From Xiheimicrobium sp040275325 (GTDB lineage: Bacteria > Myxococcota > Myxococcia > Myxococcales > Myxococcaceae), in assembly GCA_040275325.1 (NCBI GenBank), contig JBEOKA010000342.1, positions 1 through 64,000 of the forward strand: a stretch of 64,000 bases of DNA, read 5' to 3'. Under the pieces are notes generated by a model. The model had not been told where the DNA came from. It was given only the letters and a program-made list of their open reading frames with translations, and searched no databases. Position numbers and translations under genes: made by a program. This document shows, in pieces, positions 18,244 through 28,718 of the stretch; within the stretch, counting starts at the first letter, position 1, and every line of letters starts with the position of its first letter.

Positions 18244-19398
18244 TCAACGAACGCCGGCGTCGCCGACCGCAACCAGCACCTCGCCTGCAACGCGATCGAG
18301 CTTCGCGGCCTCGAGCAGCTCGGCCACGCCCTGCTCCAGGTGCTTGATCTGGAGCAGCGTCGCAGCGCTCGCGTACCGCTTCGAGGCCGCGTCGAGGGCT
18401 TCGGCTGCGGGAGCCAGCTCCGGCCGGCTCGCGAACAGCGTCATCAGGGCCAGCGCGTTCTCGGCCCGCACCTGCGCCGCGACCTTCACGCCCCTCAGCA
18501 ACTCGGGCGTCACCACGTCGTCTCCGTGCCGCTGAATCGCCTTCGCGGTGTCTTCGACCAGCACCGATCCGAGCGACGGCCCCTGCGTCTTCTGGCCCAC
18601 CAGCGCGCGGCCGTTCGTCGTGAGCAGCGCGGTGAGCTCGGGCTTCACGGCGGGGCCCGGCTCGAGCACCACCAGCTGGTACTTCCACGGGTACTGGTAG
18701 ACGAGCGAGAGCGACTCCGTCGCGATCAACAACTGCGAGTTCGTCACCTTGAGCCCGGGGCTGCCTGCTGCGGCCGTGCCGGCCTTGCACCGCTTCTCGT
18801 CGTCGCAGGTGGGCTCGTAGTACTCGAACGAGCCATCGTCGTAGCCGACCACCACGATCGCGTGCGGCACCGAGCCGCGCTGATCGAGCAGCAGCGCGCG
18901 ATCGACCGCGACCCGCACCGCGCGGCCCTTCGAGAGGAACGTCTTCAGCGCCCGAACGAAGTCGTCGCTGCTGTCGGTGGTGAGGTACCGGCGCTGGAAG
19001 CCGAGCAGCGGCGCGGCGTTTCGGGTGGCGACCTCTGCGTCCTGGCCGGGGAAGAACCCCGTGCGCCTCGGAATCGCCATCGCGCCCCAGGTAAAGCCGC
19101 CGAAGAAATCGATCGACGAACGAGGCTCCGCCCGGCCCTGCTGCGCCGCCTGCATGAGCAGCGCGTGCGAGAAGGCGAGCGGCTGCTGCTCACTCGACCA
19201 GACGACGTCAGAGAGTCGATGCGTCGCGGGCGGCTGACCCAGGTCGGCTTCGGTGAGCGGCTGCGCGGCGTACTCGGCCAGGTAGTACGCCTGCACCAGC
19301 GAGCGCATCACCCACAGGTAGCCACCGATGAGGCCGACGACGGCGAGCGTGAGGCCTGCGATGACGATCGCCTTCCACGGAAATGCGCGCTGCGACAT
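18244..19398 (-). CDS. Membrane-anchored C39/papain-like fold protein lacking a clear catalytic Cys
   Basis: 384 residues started at ATG 19398 (MSQRAFPW). One membrane helix at ~8-30 anchors it. Residues ~60-240 resemble a C39/BtrH-type papain-like fold: FSHALLMQAAQQ near where the nucleophile helix should be, and the later His motif VPHAIVVVGYDDGSFEYYEP, which is the typical C39 His strand followed by an aromatic-acidic motif. The position expected for catalytic Cys is not Cys, so peptidase activity is doubtful. The C-terminal ~130 residues are helical. It lies convergent with the sigma operon and 36 bp downstream of a glutaredoxin-like gene. Confidence 0.6.
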   Translation of the reverse strand: MSQRAFPWKAIVIAGLTLAVVGLIGGYLWVMRSLVQAYYLAEYAAQPLTEADLGQPPATHRLSDVVWSSEQQPLAFSHALLMQAAQQGRAEPRSSIDFFGGFTWGAMAIPRRTGFFPGQDAEVATRNAAPLLGFQRRYLTTDSSDDFVRALKTFLSKGRAVRVAVDRALLLDQRGSVPHAIVVVGYDDGSFEYYEPTCDDEKRCKAGTAAAGSPGLKVTNSQLLIATESLSLVYQYPWKYQLVVLEPGPAVKPELTALLTTNGRALVGQKTQGPSLGSVLVEDTAKAIQRHGDDVVTPELLRGVKVAAQVRAENALALMTLFASRPELAPAAEALDAASKRYASAATLLQIKHLEQGVAELLEAAKLDRVAGEVLVAVGDAGVR

Positions 19399-19434
19399 GG
19401 GCCGTCGTTCACCACCGGAAGCCGCACGACGCAA

Positions 19435-20199
19435 TCATCGCGTCGCGTACGTGGCCTCGAGGTAGCGCTCGATGTCGAGGCTCTCGAAGCCCTGCCAGCC
19501 CGTGTTGGGATCATGCAGCCATGGCACCTGCATCTTCCCGGCTCGCGCGATGAACGCCGGCCGGCGCGGGCTGCCTTTGGCGATGTTCCGCAACGTGTAC
19601 GGCAGCTCGAGCTCGCACAGCAGGAAGCGCACCATGCGGCAGGGAGGCGACGACTCGAACGAGTACAGCTCGAGCGGCTTCTCGGGAGCACGCGACGGTC
19701 GCGCAACGGCGCCACGCCCTGCAGTCACCAGCCGCGCTGCGAGCCCCGTCATGACCCGCACGGGCGTCGCGTTCACCAGCAGCGGCGCCTTTCCGCTGCC
19801 GTACTTCGCGTACAGGTGATCGACGATGCGCGCCGAGCCGACCAGCGTCTCGCCCGTGTTGGGATCTTCCAGCCTGGGAACGCCGCCACCCGACAGCTCG
19901 GGGCGAAAGCGCGTGCCACCCTTCGGGCACGGCCGCACCTCGGCGTCGAGATCGAGGCAGCTCAGCGCCTCACGCACGATGCGCGAGTGGGGGCAGCGCT
20001 CGAAGTCCCACAGGCGGAGCAGCTTCTCGGGCCTGGGTCCCAGCGGGTCGATGATGGTGCCGCGCGCGAAACGAAAACCCGACGCCGTGAAGCCGCCGAC
20101 CAGCATCAGCTTGCGGCCGAGGTTGGTCGTCGAGTCGGTCATCGTGCGGCCGAGCGCCTTCGTGGTGTCGGTGGCGACGGTGAGGAACGTGGGCTTCAT
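19435..20199 (-). CDS. Tandem glutaredoxin/GST N-terminal domain protein
   Basis: 254 residues. After a short helical N-terminus, two thioredoxin-like (GST_N/glutaredoxin) units follow. Unit 1 (~60-135) has LRLWDFERCPHSRIVREALSCLDLD with a CPHS active-site motif. Unit 2 (~170-250) has LELYSFESSPPCRMVRFLLCELELP with SPPC at the equivalent site, where only the second position keeps Cys. Each unit carries a cis-Pro segment before its last strand (GGGVPRLEDPNTG, KMQVPWLHDPNTG) and the same PNTG turn, showing internal duplication. No all-helical GST C-terminal domain is present. Likely a cytoplasmic thiol-redox or glutathione-binding protein. It sits 12 bp downstream of the helicase gene on the same strand. 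Confidence 0.8.
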   Translation of the reverse strand: MKPTFLTVATDTTKALGRTMTDSTTNLGRKLMLVGGFTASGFRFARGTIIDPLGPRPEKLLRLWDFERCPHSRIVREALSCLDLDAEVRPCPKGGTRFRPELSGGGVPRLEDPNTGETLVGSARIVDHLYAKYGSGKAPLLVNATPVRVMTGLAARLVTAGRGAVARPSRAPEKPLELYSFESSPPCRMVRFLLCELELPYTLRNIAKGSPRRPAFIARAGKMQVPWLHDPNTGWQGFESLDIERYLEATYATR

Positions 20200-20211
20200 G
20201 CGGCGCTCCGC

Positions 20212-22788
20212 TCACAACGGGGTGAGAAACCGCGCGATCACGACCTTCACGCCGGCGTCGAACCGAACGGTCAGTTTCGCGTTCGGGCCCTTGCCGTTGA
20301 CGTCGAGGATCACGCCCTTGCCGAACTGCGAGTGCTGCACGCGCTGGCCGCGCACGTCGTGCTGCGAGTCCTGGTGGAAGTCGGTCGATTGATCGTAGGT
20401 GCGATCGACCACCGGGCCTTCGTCCTGCTCCCGGCGGCGAATGATGGGCCCGCGCGCCGACTGCGGCACCGTCTCGACCGCGAGCAGCCCGCCACCGTTC
20501 ACGTCGATGCCGAACAACTCTGGCGGCACCTCGGACAAGAACCGTGACGGCGGGTTGAAGCGAAGATCACCGAAGAGCGCACGCTGCTGGGCGAGGGAGC
20601 AGATCAACCGGCGGCGGGCGCGCGTGAAGCCGACGTAACAAAGCCGTCGCTCCTCGGCCATGTCCTCCTCCGACGCCTCCTGCCCCGTGGCCCGCCGGTG
20701 GGGAAAGATCTCCTCCTCCATGCCGGTGAGCGCGACGACGTCGAACTCGAGGCCTTTTGCAGCGTGCAGCGTCATCAACGACACGCGGCCCTGGCCCACG
20801 CCCGACTCGCCATCGGCGTCACCGACGAGGCTGATGCGCTCGAGGAACGCCTGCAACGGCGGCACTTCGACCTCGAGCGAGATGGGCTCGACTGAAGCAT
20901 CGACGGCGGGCCGAGCTGGAGGAGGCGGCGGCGGCGTTGGCGCAGGTTCGGGCTCCGGCTCCGGCGCGACGGGCTCTGTCGGCGCGGCGAACATCGAAAA
21001 GAGATCGCCCTGCCCTGGAATCGGCGCTGGAGCCGAGCGCTTCTTCGGTGCAGGCGGCGGCGCGGGCGCAGGCGCAACGATCGGTGGCGGTGGCGGTGGA
21101 GGTGGGGCTTCGACGACCGGCGCGAGCGCCTTCACTTCACCCTCGGCCGTGGTGATGCCGAGCGACTCCGCGCGCTGCTGATCGAACTCCTGCGTGGCCG
21201 TGAGGAGTTCGCGAAGGTTCTCGGCGCGCGTCAACGCGTCATCACTGCCCTCGGCGAGGTAGCCCGCGAGCATGCCCGTCTTCTCGAGCATCACCTCGAC
21301 GGCGCGGGTCACCTCGGGCGCCTGCTTCGCGAACGCGACGAGCTCATCGATGAGCAGCTTCACCGGAGCGAGCCGCCCCTGCTGACCACGATTGAGCGTG
21401 TCGATGCGGCCGACCTCGCCGAGCGCCTCGTACAGGCTGATGCCCGCGTCTGCGGCGTACGACTTGAGGCGGTCGACGGTCGTCTCGCCGATGCCGCGCG
21501 GCGGCACGTTGATGACGCGATCGAGATCGGCGTCGCTCTTCGGGTTCACCATGAGCCGCAGGTAGCTGGCGGCGTCTTTGATTTCGGTGCGCTCGTAGAA
21601 GCTGCGGCCCGAGACGAGCACGTAGGGCACGCGCGACAGGCGGAACACCTCTTCGAGCACGCGGCTCTGCGCATTCGTGCGGAAGAAAACCGCCATCTCA
21701 TCGAAGTCGGCGATGCCCTGATTGCGCAGATCGTGCAGCTTGAGCGCGACCGACTGCGCCTCACCACGTTCGTCTCTCGCGGCGATGAGCTCCAGCGTCT
21801 CGCCCTTCGCGCGCGCCGACCACAGCTTCTTCGGCATGCGCTTGCGGTTGCGCTCGATGACCGCGTGCGCCGCCTCGAGGATCGTCTGATCGCTGCGGTA
21901 GTTCTGCTCGAGCTTCACCACCAGCGCGCCCGGGTAGACGTTCGGGAACGAGAGGATGTTGTCGACCTCGGCGCCGCGCCATCGGTAAATGCTCTGGTCG
22001 TCGTCGCCGACCACCACGAGGTTCGAGTCGCGCGGCACGCCGTGACGAATCGCGTCGGGCGAGCCGGGCGGCGGAGCCAGCAGCCGCAGCAGCGCGTACT
22101 GCACCGGGTTCGTGTCTTGAAACTCGTCGACCAGCACGTGGGCGAAGCGATCTTGATAGCGCCGGCGAATCTCTTCGTTGGTCGACAGCAGCTCGACGAG
22201 CAGCAGCAGCAGATCGCCGAAGTCGACCGCATCGGCCGCGCGGAGCAGGCGTTGATAGCGGCGGTAGATGCGCTGAACGGTCTGCGCCTTCGGGTCTCCA
22301 CCCGGCTTCATCGCGTCGGCGAGGCGGCCCTGGTTCTTCTCGGCGTCGATGCGCGAGAGCACCTCACGCGGCGTCATGCTCGACAGCTCGATGCCCTCTT
22401 CGCGAATCGCGCGCTTCACCAGCGTGAGCTGATCGCCGTCGTCGTAGATGACGAAGCTCTTGGTGAGCCCCACCGACTCGGCCTCGCGGCGCAGCAGCAT
22501 CGCGGCCGCCGAGTGGAAGGTGCTGACGAACAGGCCCTGCGCCTGTGCGCCCAGCAGCGTCTGCAGGCGCTCCTTCATCTCGCGCGCGGCCTTGTTGGTG
22601 AACGTGACCGCGAGGATCTTCCAGGCCGGCACCTTGCGCTGGGTGACGAGGAAGCCGATGCGCCGGGTGATGACGCGCGTCTTGCCCGAGCCTGCGCCGG
22701 CGAGCACCAGCAGCGGGCCACGGTCGTGCAGCACCGCGTCCCGCTGGGGAGGGTTGAGATCGTCGAGCAACTCCGACTGCGCGATCAC
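20212..22788 (-). CDS. uvrD: UvrD/PcrA-type superfamily 1A DNA helicase with proline-rich insert
   Basis: 858 residues from GTG 22788, 1 nt after the upstream stop and preceded by GGAG; the longer in-frame ATG would overlap that gene. Motifs in order: Q motif LNPPQRDAV, Walker A AGAGSGKT (30-37), motif II VDEFQDTNPVQ, motif III GDDDQSIYRWRGAEV, motif IV EQNYRSDQTI, motif V TLHAAKGLEFDVV, motif VI GFTRARRRL. It unwinds DNA 3'-5' in repair and replication-fork rescue. The C-terminal tail (GKGVILDVNGKGPNAKLTV) is the Tudor-like RNA-polymerase-binding part of PcrA. Unusual: residues ~559-632 in domain 2B are a Pro/Ala/Glu insert not found in PcrA, holding QGDLF at 593-597, which resembles a sliding-clamp-binding motif. 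Confidence 0.93.
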   Translation of the reverse strand: MIAQSELLDDLNPPQRDAVLHDRGPLLVLAGAGSGKTRVITRRIGFLVTQRKVPAWKILAVTFTNKAAREMKERLQTLLGAQAQGLFVSTFHSAAAMLLRREAESVGLTKSFVIYDDGDQLTLVKRAIREEGIELSSMTPREVLSRIDAEKNQGRLADAMKPGGDPKAQTVQRIYRRYQRLLRAADAVDFGDLLLLLVELLSTNEEIRRRYQDRFAHVLVDEFQDTNPVQYALLRLLAPPPGSPDAIRHGVPRDSNLVVVGDDDQSIYRWRGAEVDNILSFPNVYPGALVVKLEQNYRSDQTILEAAHAVIERNRKRMPKKLWSARAKGETLELIAARDERGEAQSVALKLHDLRNQGIADFDEMAVFFRTNAQSRVLEEVFRLSRVPYVLVSGRSFYERTEIKDAASYLRLMVNPKSDADLDRVINVPPRGIGETTVDRLKSYAADAGISLYEALGEVGRIDTLNRGQQGRLAPVKLLIDELVAFAKQAPEVTRAVEVMLEKTGMLAGYLAEGSDDALTRAENLRELLTATQEFDQQRAESLGITTAEGEVKALAPVVEAPPPPPPPPIVAPAPAPPPAPKKRSAPAPIPGQGDLFSMFAAPTEPVAPEPEPEPAPTPPPPPPARPAVDASVEPISLEVEVPPLQAFLERISLVGDADGESGVGQGRVSLMTLHAAKGLEFDVVALTGMEEEIFPHRRATGQEASEEDMAEERRLCYVGFTRARRRLICSLAQQRALFGDLRFNPPSRFLSEVPPELFGIDVNGGGLLAVETVPQSARGPIIRRREQDEGPVVDRTYDQSTDFHQDSQHDVRGQRVQHSQFGKGVILDVNGKGPNAKLTVRFDAGVKVVIARFLTPL

Positions 22789-22789
22789 G

Positions 22790-24472
22790 TCAGGACTCCG
22801 GCGTCGAAGCAGGCTGCGACGGGTCGTGTACACCCGAGATCGATGACGACTCGTCGACCGGAGCGTCGGTCAGCAGGACCCCGCGCCGCAGCAACTCTCC
22901 GAGCGCGAGCTCGACCTCTTCGTACGGCAGGCCGACGGTGTCGGAGAGATCGGCGACGCTCTTCGGCGCCTGCCGCAACGCGGTGAGCACCTTCAGCTCC
23001 TTCTCGCTGGCGACCCTCGTGAAGAGCAACGAGAGTTCGGGGTGCAGGTGCAGGCGGTTGGGCTGAGACACCGCGTCACGCATGCGCGCCGACAACCACG
23101 ACGCCATCGCCTTGCCCGCACCATCGGCGGTCTCGAACAACCATGGCGCCTGCGCGGGCACCTTCTCGATCTCGCCGGGCACGAAGAAGCCCTCGCCCGC
23201 CGACGAGAGCAACGACTCGACCGCCAGCGCGCCGTCGATGCGCATGCTGCCCGTCTGCGCCGAGGCCTTGAGCAGCTGGCCGTGCGCGACCTCGACGACG
23301 AAGCGGCCGATCGGCTCTTCGATGGTGAGCGTGCCGACGAGATCGAGCTCGGCGATCGCGCGCAGCGTCCACATGGGGCCGAGCAGCCGCAGATCGATGG
23401 GCGTCTTGTCTTTGCGGGCCAGCGACTCCCACGCGTCTTTGCGCGGAGAGAGCAGCAGCTCGAGCGTGTCGAGCACCGGCTTCGCCCGGCCCGTCTTCTT
23501 GAGGTACGCGCGCGCGCCGGCTCTGGCGACCTTCAGCGTCTCGCGCAGCTCGTCGTGGGCCGAGAGCACCAGAATCGCCGCCTCGCGCGCGGTGACGTGC
23601 TGGCGCAGCTGCCGCATCAGCCCCCAGCCGTCGAGGCCCGGCAGGTTCAGGTCGGCCACCACCACGTCGTAGGGCTTGTTGGTGGCCTTCAGCAGGCCCT
23701 CGATGCCATCTGCCGCGCCGTCGATCTCGGCGAAGGGCGCGAGCTGCTTGAGCATCAGCCCTCGCAGCGCGTCGTCGTCTTCCACCACCAGCACGTGCGC
23801 CTTGTACGAGCCGCCGGGCACGCGATGACGGCCCGTCGCTTCGTCACCCGGAATCCACCTGGCGGGCGCGTCGTCGAGGCTGAGCAGCTCTTCGAACGCC
23901 GCGTCACCTTCGGCGCTGCCGAGCCGAACCGAGGTGAGCTCTCCGTGCTCGAAGCGCGCGCGGCCCTCGAACGGTGTGTCTGGGTAGAACAACACGGTGC
24001 CCGACAGCTGCCGCCGCCGCGCCCACGCGACGAGCCGCGCCTTGATGGAGCCCGTGTGCACCCGGCTCTCGTTGAGTTCATCGAGCAGCGCGCGGGCCCG
24101 CTCTCCCGCGTCGAACTCGACGGAGCGCGCCCAGAGATCGACCGCGCCGCTGCGCAGCCAGTTGAGCGCTTGCGGCACCGACAGCTCAGACAGCAGCCCG
24201 ACGACGGGAATGTCGAAGAACGGCCCCTGCGCCCGCAGCTTGAGCGCCACTTCGCGACCCGTCGTCGCCGGCAGCCACTCGTCGAGGATCAGCAGGTGCG
24301 GGCGCCAGTCGGTAAGAGTTCGCGAGAGCGTCGCGACGTCGGGCAGGGAACGCACCTCGAACCCCGCCGCGACCAGCTTGTTTCCAAGCTCGGTGCGCGA
24401 GGTCAAGTCATCGTCCACGAGCAGAATGCGCGCGGCGATCGGTTCGAGAGATTCTGCCGTGTCCGACTTCAT
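22790..24472 (-). CDS. Double-receiver response regulator with DUF4388-like domains
   Basis: 560 residues from ATG 24472. Order of parts: receiver 1 (~14-130; phosphate-accepting Asp in LLILDEWLP, but the switch Lys is not obvious), a DUF4388-like block (~150-225), receiver 2 (~250-365; LVVEDDD, VVVADLNLPGLDGW, and Lys in YLKKTG), and a second DUF4388/PATAN-like block (~390-480), then a C-terminal winged-helix-like end (LYEEVELALGELLRRGVLL type). This two-receiver design is common in Myxococcota signalling. No output DNA-binding domain is certain, so it may act through protein contacts. It begins opposite a glycosyltransferase gene and its stop almost touches the helicase start, so the two are likely co-transcribed. 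Confidence 0.84.
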   Translation of the reverse strand: MKSDTAESLEPIAARILLVDDDLTSRTELGNKLVAAGFEVRSLPDVATLSRTLTDWRPHLLILDEWLPATTGREVALKLRAQGPFFDIPVVGLLSELSVPQALNWLRSGAVDLWARSVEFDAGERARALLDELNESRVHTGSIKARLVAWARRRQLSGTVLFYPDTPFEGRARFEHGELTSVRLGSAEGDAAFEELLSLDDAPARWIPGDEATGRHRVPGGSYKAHVLVVEDDDALRGLMLKQLAPFAEIDGAADGIEGLLKATNKPYDVVVADLNLPGLDGWGLMRQLRQHVTAREAAILVLSAHDELRETLKVARAGARAYLKKTGRAKPVLDTLELLLSPRKDAWESLARKDKTPIDLRLLGPMWTLRAIAELDLVGTLTIEEPIGRFVVEVAHGQLLKASAQTGSMRIDGALAVESLLSSAGEGFFVPGEIEKVPAQAPWLFETADGAGKAMASWLSARMRDAVSQPNRLHLHPELSLLFTRVASEKELKVLTALRQAPKSVADLSDTVGLPYEEVELALGELLRRGVLLTDAPVDESSSISGVHDPSQPASTPES

Positions 24473-24500
24473 TTCCGGGCGTCGAGAGATAGCGTTTCCC

Positions 24501-24512
24501 GCCTCGCGAGGC
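24501..24512. promoter_or_regulatory. 12-bp perfect palindrome between divergent genes
   Basis: GCCTCGCGAGGC lies in the 82-bp gap between the double-receiver regulator and the GT4 gene, so a bound dimer could affect both. In GC-rich DNA such palindromes arise by chance fairly often. Confidence 0.2.
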
Positions 24513-24554
24513 ACGCCTTCTCGGGCAGTTGTTGGGGTATGGGACCGGCGCCGC

Positions 24555-25556
24555 ATGTTGATCGTCCACCCTCATTTCCACCCCAGGCGCACGGGCGTCA
24601 CCGCGCACGTCGAGCTCGTCGCGAAGGCCCAGGGCGCACTCGGTGAAGTGAAGGTGATCGGCGAGCAGATGCCGGCCGAGCTCCCCCATCTCACGTGGGG
24701 CGAGCTGTGGCGACGCAGCGGCACCGAGCAGGTCGTCTGGCACGCGCACCGGAACAACGAGGTGCTCTGGGGCTACCTGCTGAAGCTGCTCGGCCGAAAG
24801 GTGACGGTCGTCGCGACCAGCCACAGCCCGCGGCCCGTGGGGCGCTTCACGAGGTTGCTGCTCCGCTTCGCGCGCAAGGTCGTCACGCTGAACAAGCTCG
24901 CGGCGGCGTGGGTCGAGACGCCGTCGACGATCGTGCAGCACGGACTCGAGCTGAACCGCTTCACGCCGCCAGCCGATCGCAGCGCGGCGTTCAAGGCGCT
25001 CGGCCTGCCCGGAGCGCGTGGCGTGGGGGTCGTCGGCCGCGTGCGGCAGAACAAGGGCCAGGGAGACTTCGTCGAGGCGGTGGCTCCGTTGCTCGAGGGC
25101 GCGCCCGGGTGGACGCCGGTGCTCGTGGGCCTCGCGAAGGGACCCGACGCCGAGTGGGCCGAGGGGCTGAAGGCGAAGACGAAGGGCCGCCTCGTGCTGG
25201 CCGGAGAGCACCGCAACGTGGTGCCCTGGTACCAGGGGTTCTCGATTCTGGTGCACCCCTCGTACGCCGAGGCGTTCTCGATGGTGCTGATCGAGGCGAT
25301 GGCGACCGGGTGCTGTGTGGTGGCGACGCGCATCGCGGCGGTGCCCGAGGTGATCGACGACGGGCGCACGGGGTTCCTGTTCGATCCCGGTGACGTCGAG
25401 GGGCTGCGGAAGATCCTCGAGAAGCTGATGCACGACCCCGAGCTCGTCGCCCGCGTCGGAGCCGCCGCCCGTGAAGAAGCGTTGAAGCGCTTTGGCGTCG
25501 AGATCGAGGCGAAGAAGCTGATGGCGATCTACTACGAAGCGGCGTCGACGCGCTGA
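24555..25556 (+). CDS. GT4-family glycosyltransferase
   Basis: 333 residues from ATG 24555 (MLIVHPHFHPRRTGVT). A GT-B fold retaining glycosyltransferase: N-terminal acceptor domain with RRTGVTAHVE, C-terminal donor domain with GVVGRVRQNKGQGDFVEA and the E-x7-E donor-binding motif EAFSMVLIE, followed by GCCVVATRIAAVPEVIDDGRTG, standard for GT4 (GlgA/WbaZ-like). Length is typical of LPS-core or capsule-type transferases. Opening wording resembles KDO/LPS-core mannosyltransferases, but donor and acceptor cannot be named. Its last 25 bp overlap the end of the convergent gene. Confidence 0.85.
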   Translation: MLIVHPHFHPRRTGVTAHVELVAKAQGALGEVKVIGEQMPAELPHLTWGELWRRSGTEQVVWHAHRNNEVLWGYLLKLLGRKVTVVATSHSPRPVGRFTRLLLRFARKVVTLNKLAAAWVETPSTIVQHGLELNRFTPPADRSAAFKALGLPGARGVGVVGRVRQNKGQGDFVEAVAPLLEGAPGWTPVLVGLAKGPDAEWAEGLKAKTKGRLVLAGEHRNVVPWYQGFSILVHPSYAEAFSMVLIEAMATGCCVVATRIAAVPEVIDDGRTGFLFDPGDVEGLRKILEKLMHDPELVARVGAAAREEALKRFGVEIEAKKLMAIYYEAASTR

Positions 25557-26320
25557 GGCTGCGGTCGCGTCGCGAGCCACGCCACGATCTGAAACAGGTT
25601 CGAGGGCACGAACGCGACCGCGAAGGCCACCAAGGCGACGATCGCCAGACGGTCGGAACCGCCGTCGAGCTGAGCAGTTCGACCGGCGACGAGCACCGTC
25701 ACCACGATGGGGGCCACGTAGATCACCAGGCCCGGCACCATCGGCACAAAGGCAGCGATCGAGAGGCCCACGCGTTGGCCGCTGCTTCGCTTCCAGGCGA
25801 CGATGAACGAGTCGATCGGGCCCAGGCCCTCGAGGGCCGCCAGCCCCACCGCTGCCATGAACGGGCCGAACACCAGCATGGCCGGCAGACAAACGCTGAA
25901 GGCAACCGCGCCGGCCAGGTTCGCCAGCAGCACCGGCCCCGTGCGCGAGAACGCTGCACGCCAGGGAATTGGAGCGCGCGGGTCACCGCCGAGCACGCGG
26001 GCGCGAAACGCCAACAACGCGACCGACTCTGACAGGCTCATCGTCACCAACTGGAGGGCCGACGGCAGCCAGCCCCGCCCCAGGCCGAACGCCTGCAACA
26101 GCACGAGGGGCGTCACGCAGAGCAATGAGACGCCCAGCGACAAAAGCCCCACCTCGCGGAGCACCTGCACCAGCGCCCCGAGCAGCTTGATCGGGTCTCC
26201 GTTCGCGAGCTCGGCCGGGTGACGGACCAGCGGAATGCACGGGCCGCAGACGCGGCGAAACCCATTGCTCTCGAGCACGGCAAAGGTGCCACAGCGTGGA
26301 CAGGTCTCGTCGTCAGCCAC
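25532..26320 (-). CDS. Zinc-ribbon membrane protein of unknown function
   Basis: 262 residues from GTG 26320, 2 nt after the upstream stop. The N-terminus has a four-cysteine zinc ribbon, CPRCG then CGPC; about five or six membrane helices follow, including an LLANLAGAVAFSVCLPAMLVFG stretch shortened here to its first half. The layout (short Zn ribbon plus multi-span domain) resembles YIP1- or DUF4013-like bacterial proteins, but the family is not certain. The gene follows a UPF0158 gene closely and probably shares its transcript. Its 3' end overlaps the convergent GT4 gene by 25 bp. Confidence 0.68.
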   Translation of the reverse strand: MADDETCPRCGTFAVLESNGFRRVCGPCIPLVRHPAELANGDPIKLLGALVQVLREVGLLSLGVSLLCVTPLVLLQAFGLGRGWLPSALQLVTMSLSESVALLAFRARVLGGDPRAPIPWRAAFSRTGPVLLANLAGAVAFSVCLPAMLVFGPFMAAVGLAALEGLGPIDSFIVAWKRSSGQRVGLSIAAFVPMVPGLVIYVAPIVVTVLVAGRTAQLDGGSDRLAIVALVAFAVAFVPSNLFQIVAWLATRPQPQRVDAAS

Positions 26321-26322
26321 GA

Positions 26323-26775
26323 TCAGCTCTTGGCGACCGACACGCCGAGCGTCGACAACCACGAGTGCGCGCGCGTCTCGAACCGCTGGTGCCGAAAGCT
26401 GTGCCACTTCTCGAGCTCGTCAGGCAGCCAGCCCAGCACTGCGCGAAACCGCCGCTCGGGCCGTGGCGCCGACAGGGCCAGCTCCAGCGACTCTTTCAGC
26501 CGCACGTCGGTCAGCGCCGCGACGAAGGCCTGCATGTCGACGAGCTGGTGGTGGGGCTCGGCCGCGGGCACGGGCTTGAAGCGCGCCGGGTTGCCTTCGA
26601 TGTCTTCAGGCTTGAGGCCACCCCACTCGGCCGCGTCGTACTCGCGGTTGACGAGAATGACCTTCCCCGACTCGAGATCGAGGAACCACTTGAGATCGGA
26701 CGTCTCGCTCTCCGCCGCCAGGGCGATGCACAGCTCGGCGAGATCGACCGGCAGTGATTTGAGCGTTTGACTCAC
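26323..26775 (-). CDS. UPF0158 family protein
   Basis: 150 residues. It matches the UPF0158 pattern: an N-terminal FLDLESGKVI strand, then FKPVPAAEPHHQLVDMQAF and a later AVLGWLPDELEKWHSFR, where the family's invariant aromatics and acidic residues sit. Function unknown in the whole family; a nuclease-associated or regulatory role has not been shown. It is the first gene of a two-gene unit with the zinc-ribbon membrane protein. Confidence 0.82.
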   Translation of the reverse strand: MSQTLKSLPVDLAELCIALAAESETSDLKWFLDLESGKVILVNREYDAAEWGGLKPEDIEGNPARFKPVPAAEPHHQLVDMQAFVAALTDVRLKESLELALSAPRPERRFRAVLGWLPDELEKWHSFRHQRFETRAHSWLSTLGVSVAKS

Positions 26776-26859
26776 GAATCAGCCTTCCCCGGGCCGAGCG
26801 CCTTAGGCCACGCCAGTGGCGCAGCGCAAGGTCCCGTGCCCCCGATTCTCAACGAGGCG

Positions 26860-28593
<1,734 letters not shown>

Positions 28594-28718
28594 CGTGACC
28601 TCTTCATGTCGGCGGGATGACTGAGGAAAGCGCGGCCTCGTTGCACCGATGCGACACAGGGTCAAGGCATCGCGAGCGGCTTGACCACACGCGACGCAAG
28701 TGGTGACTCACTGCGTTC

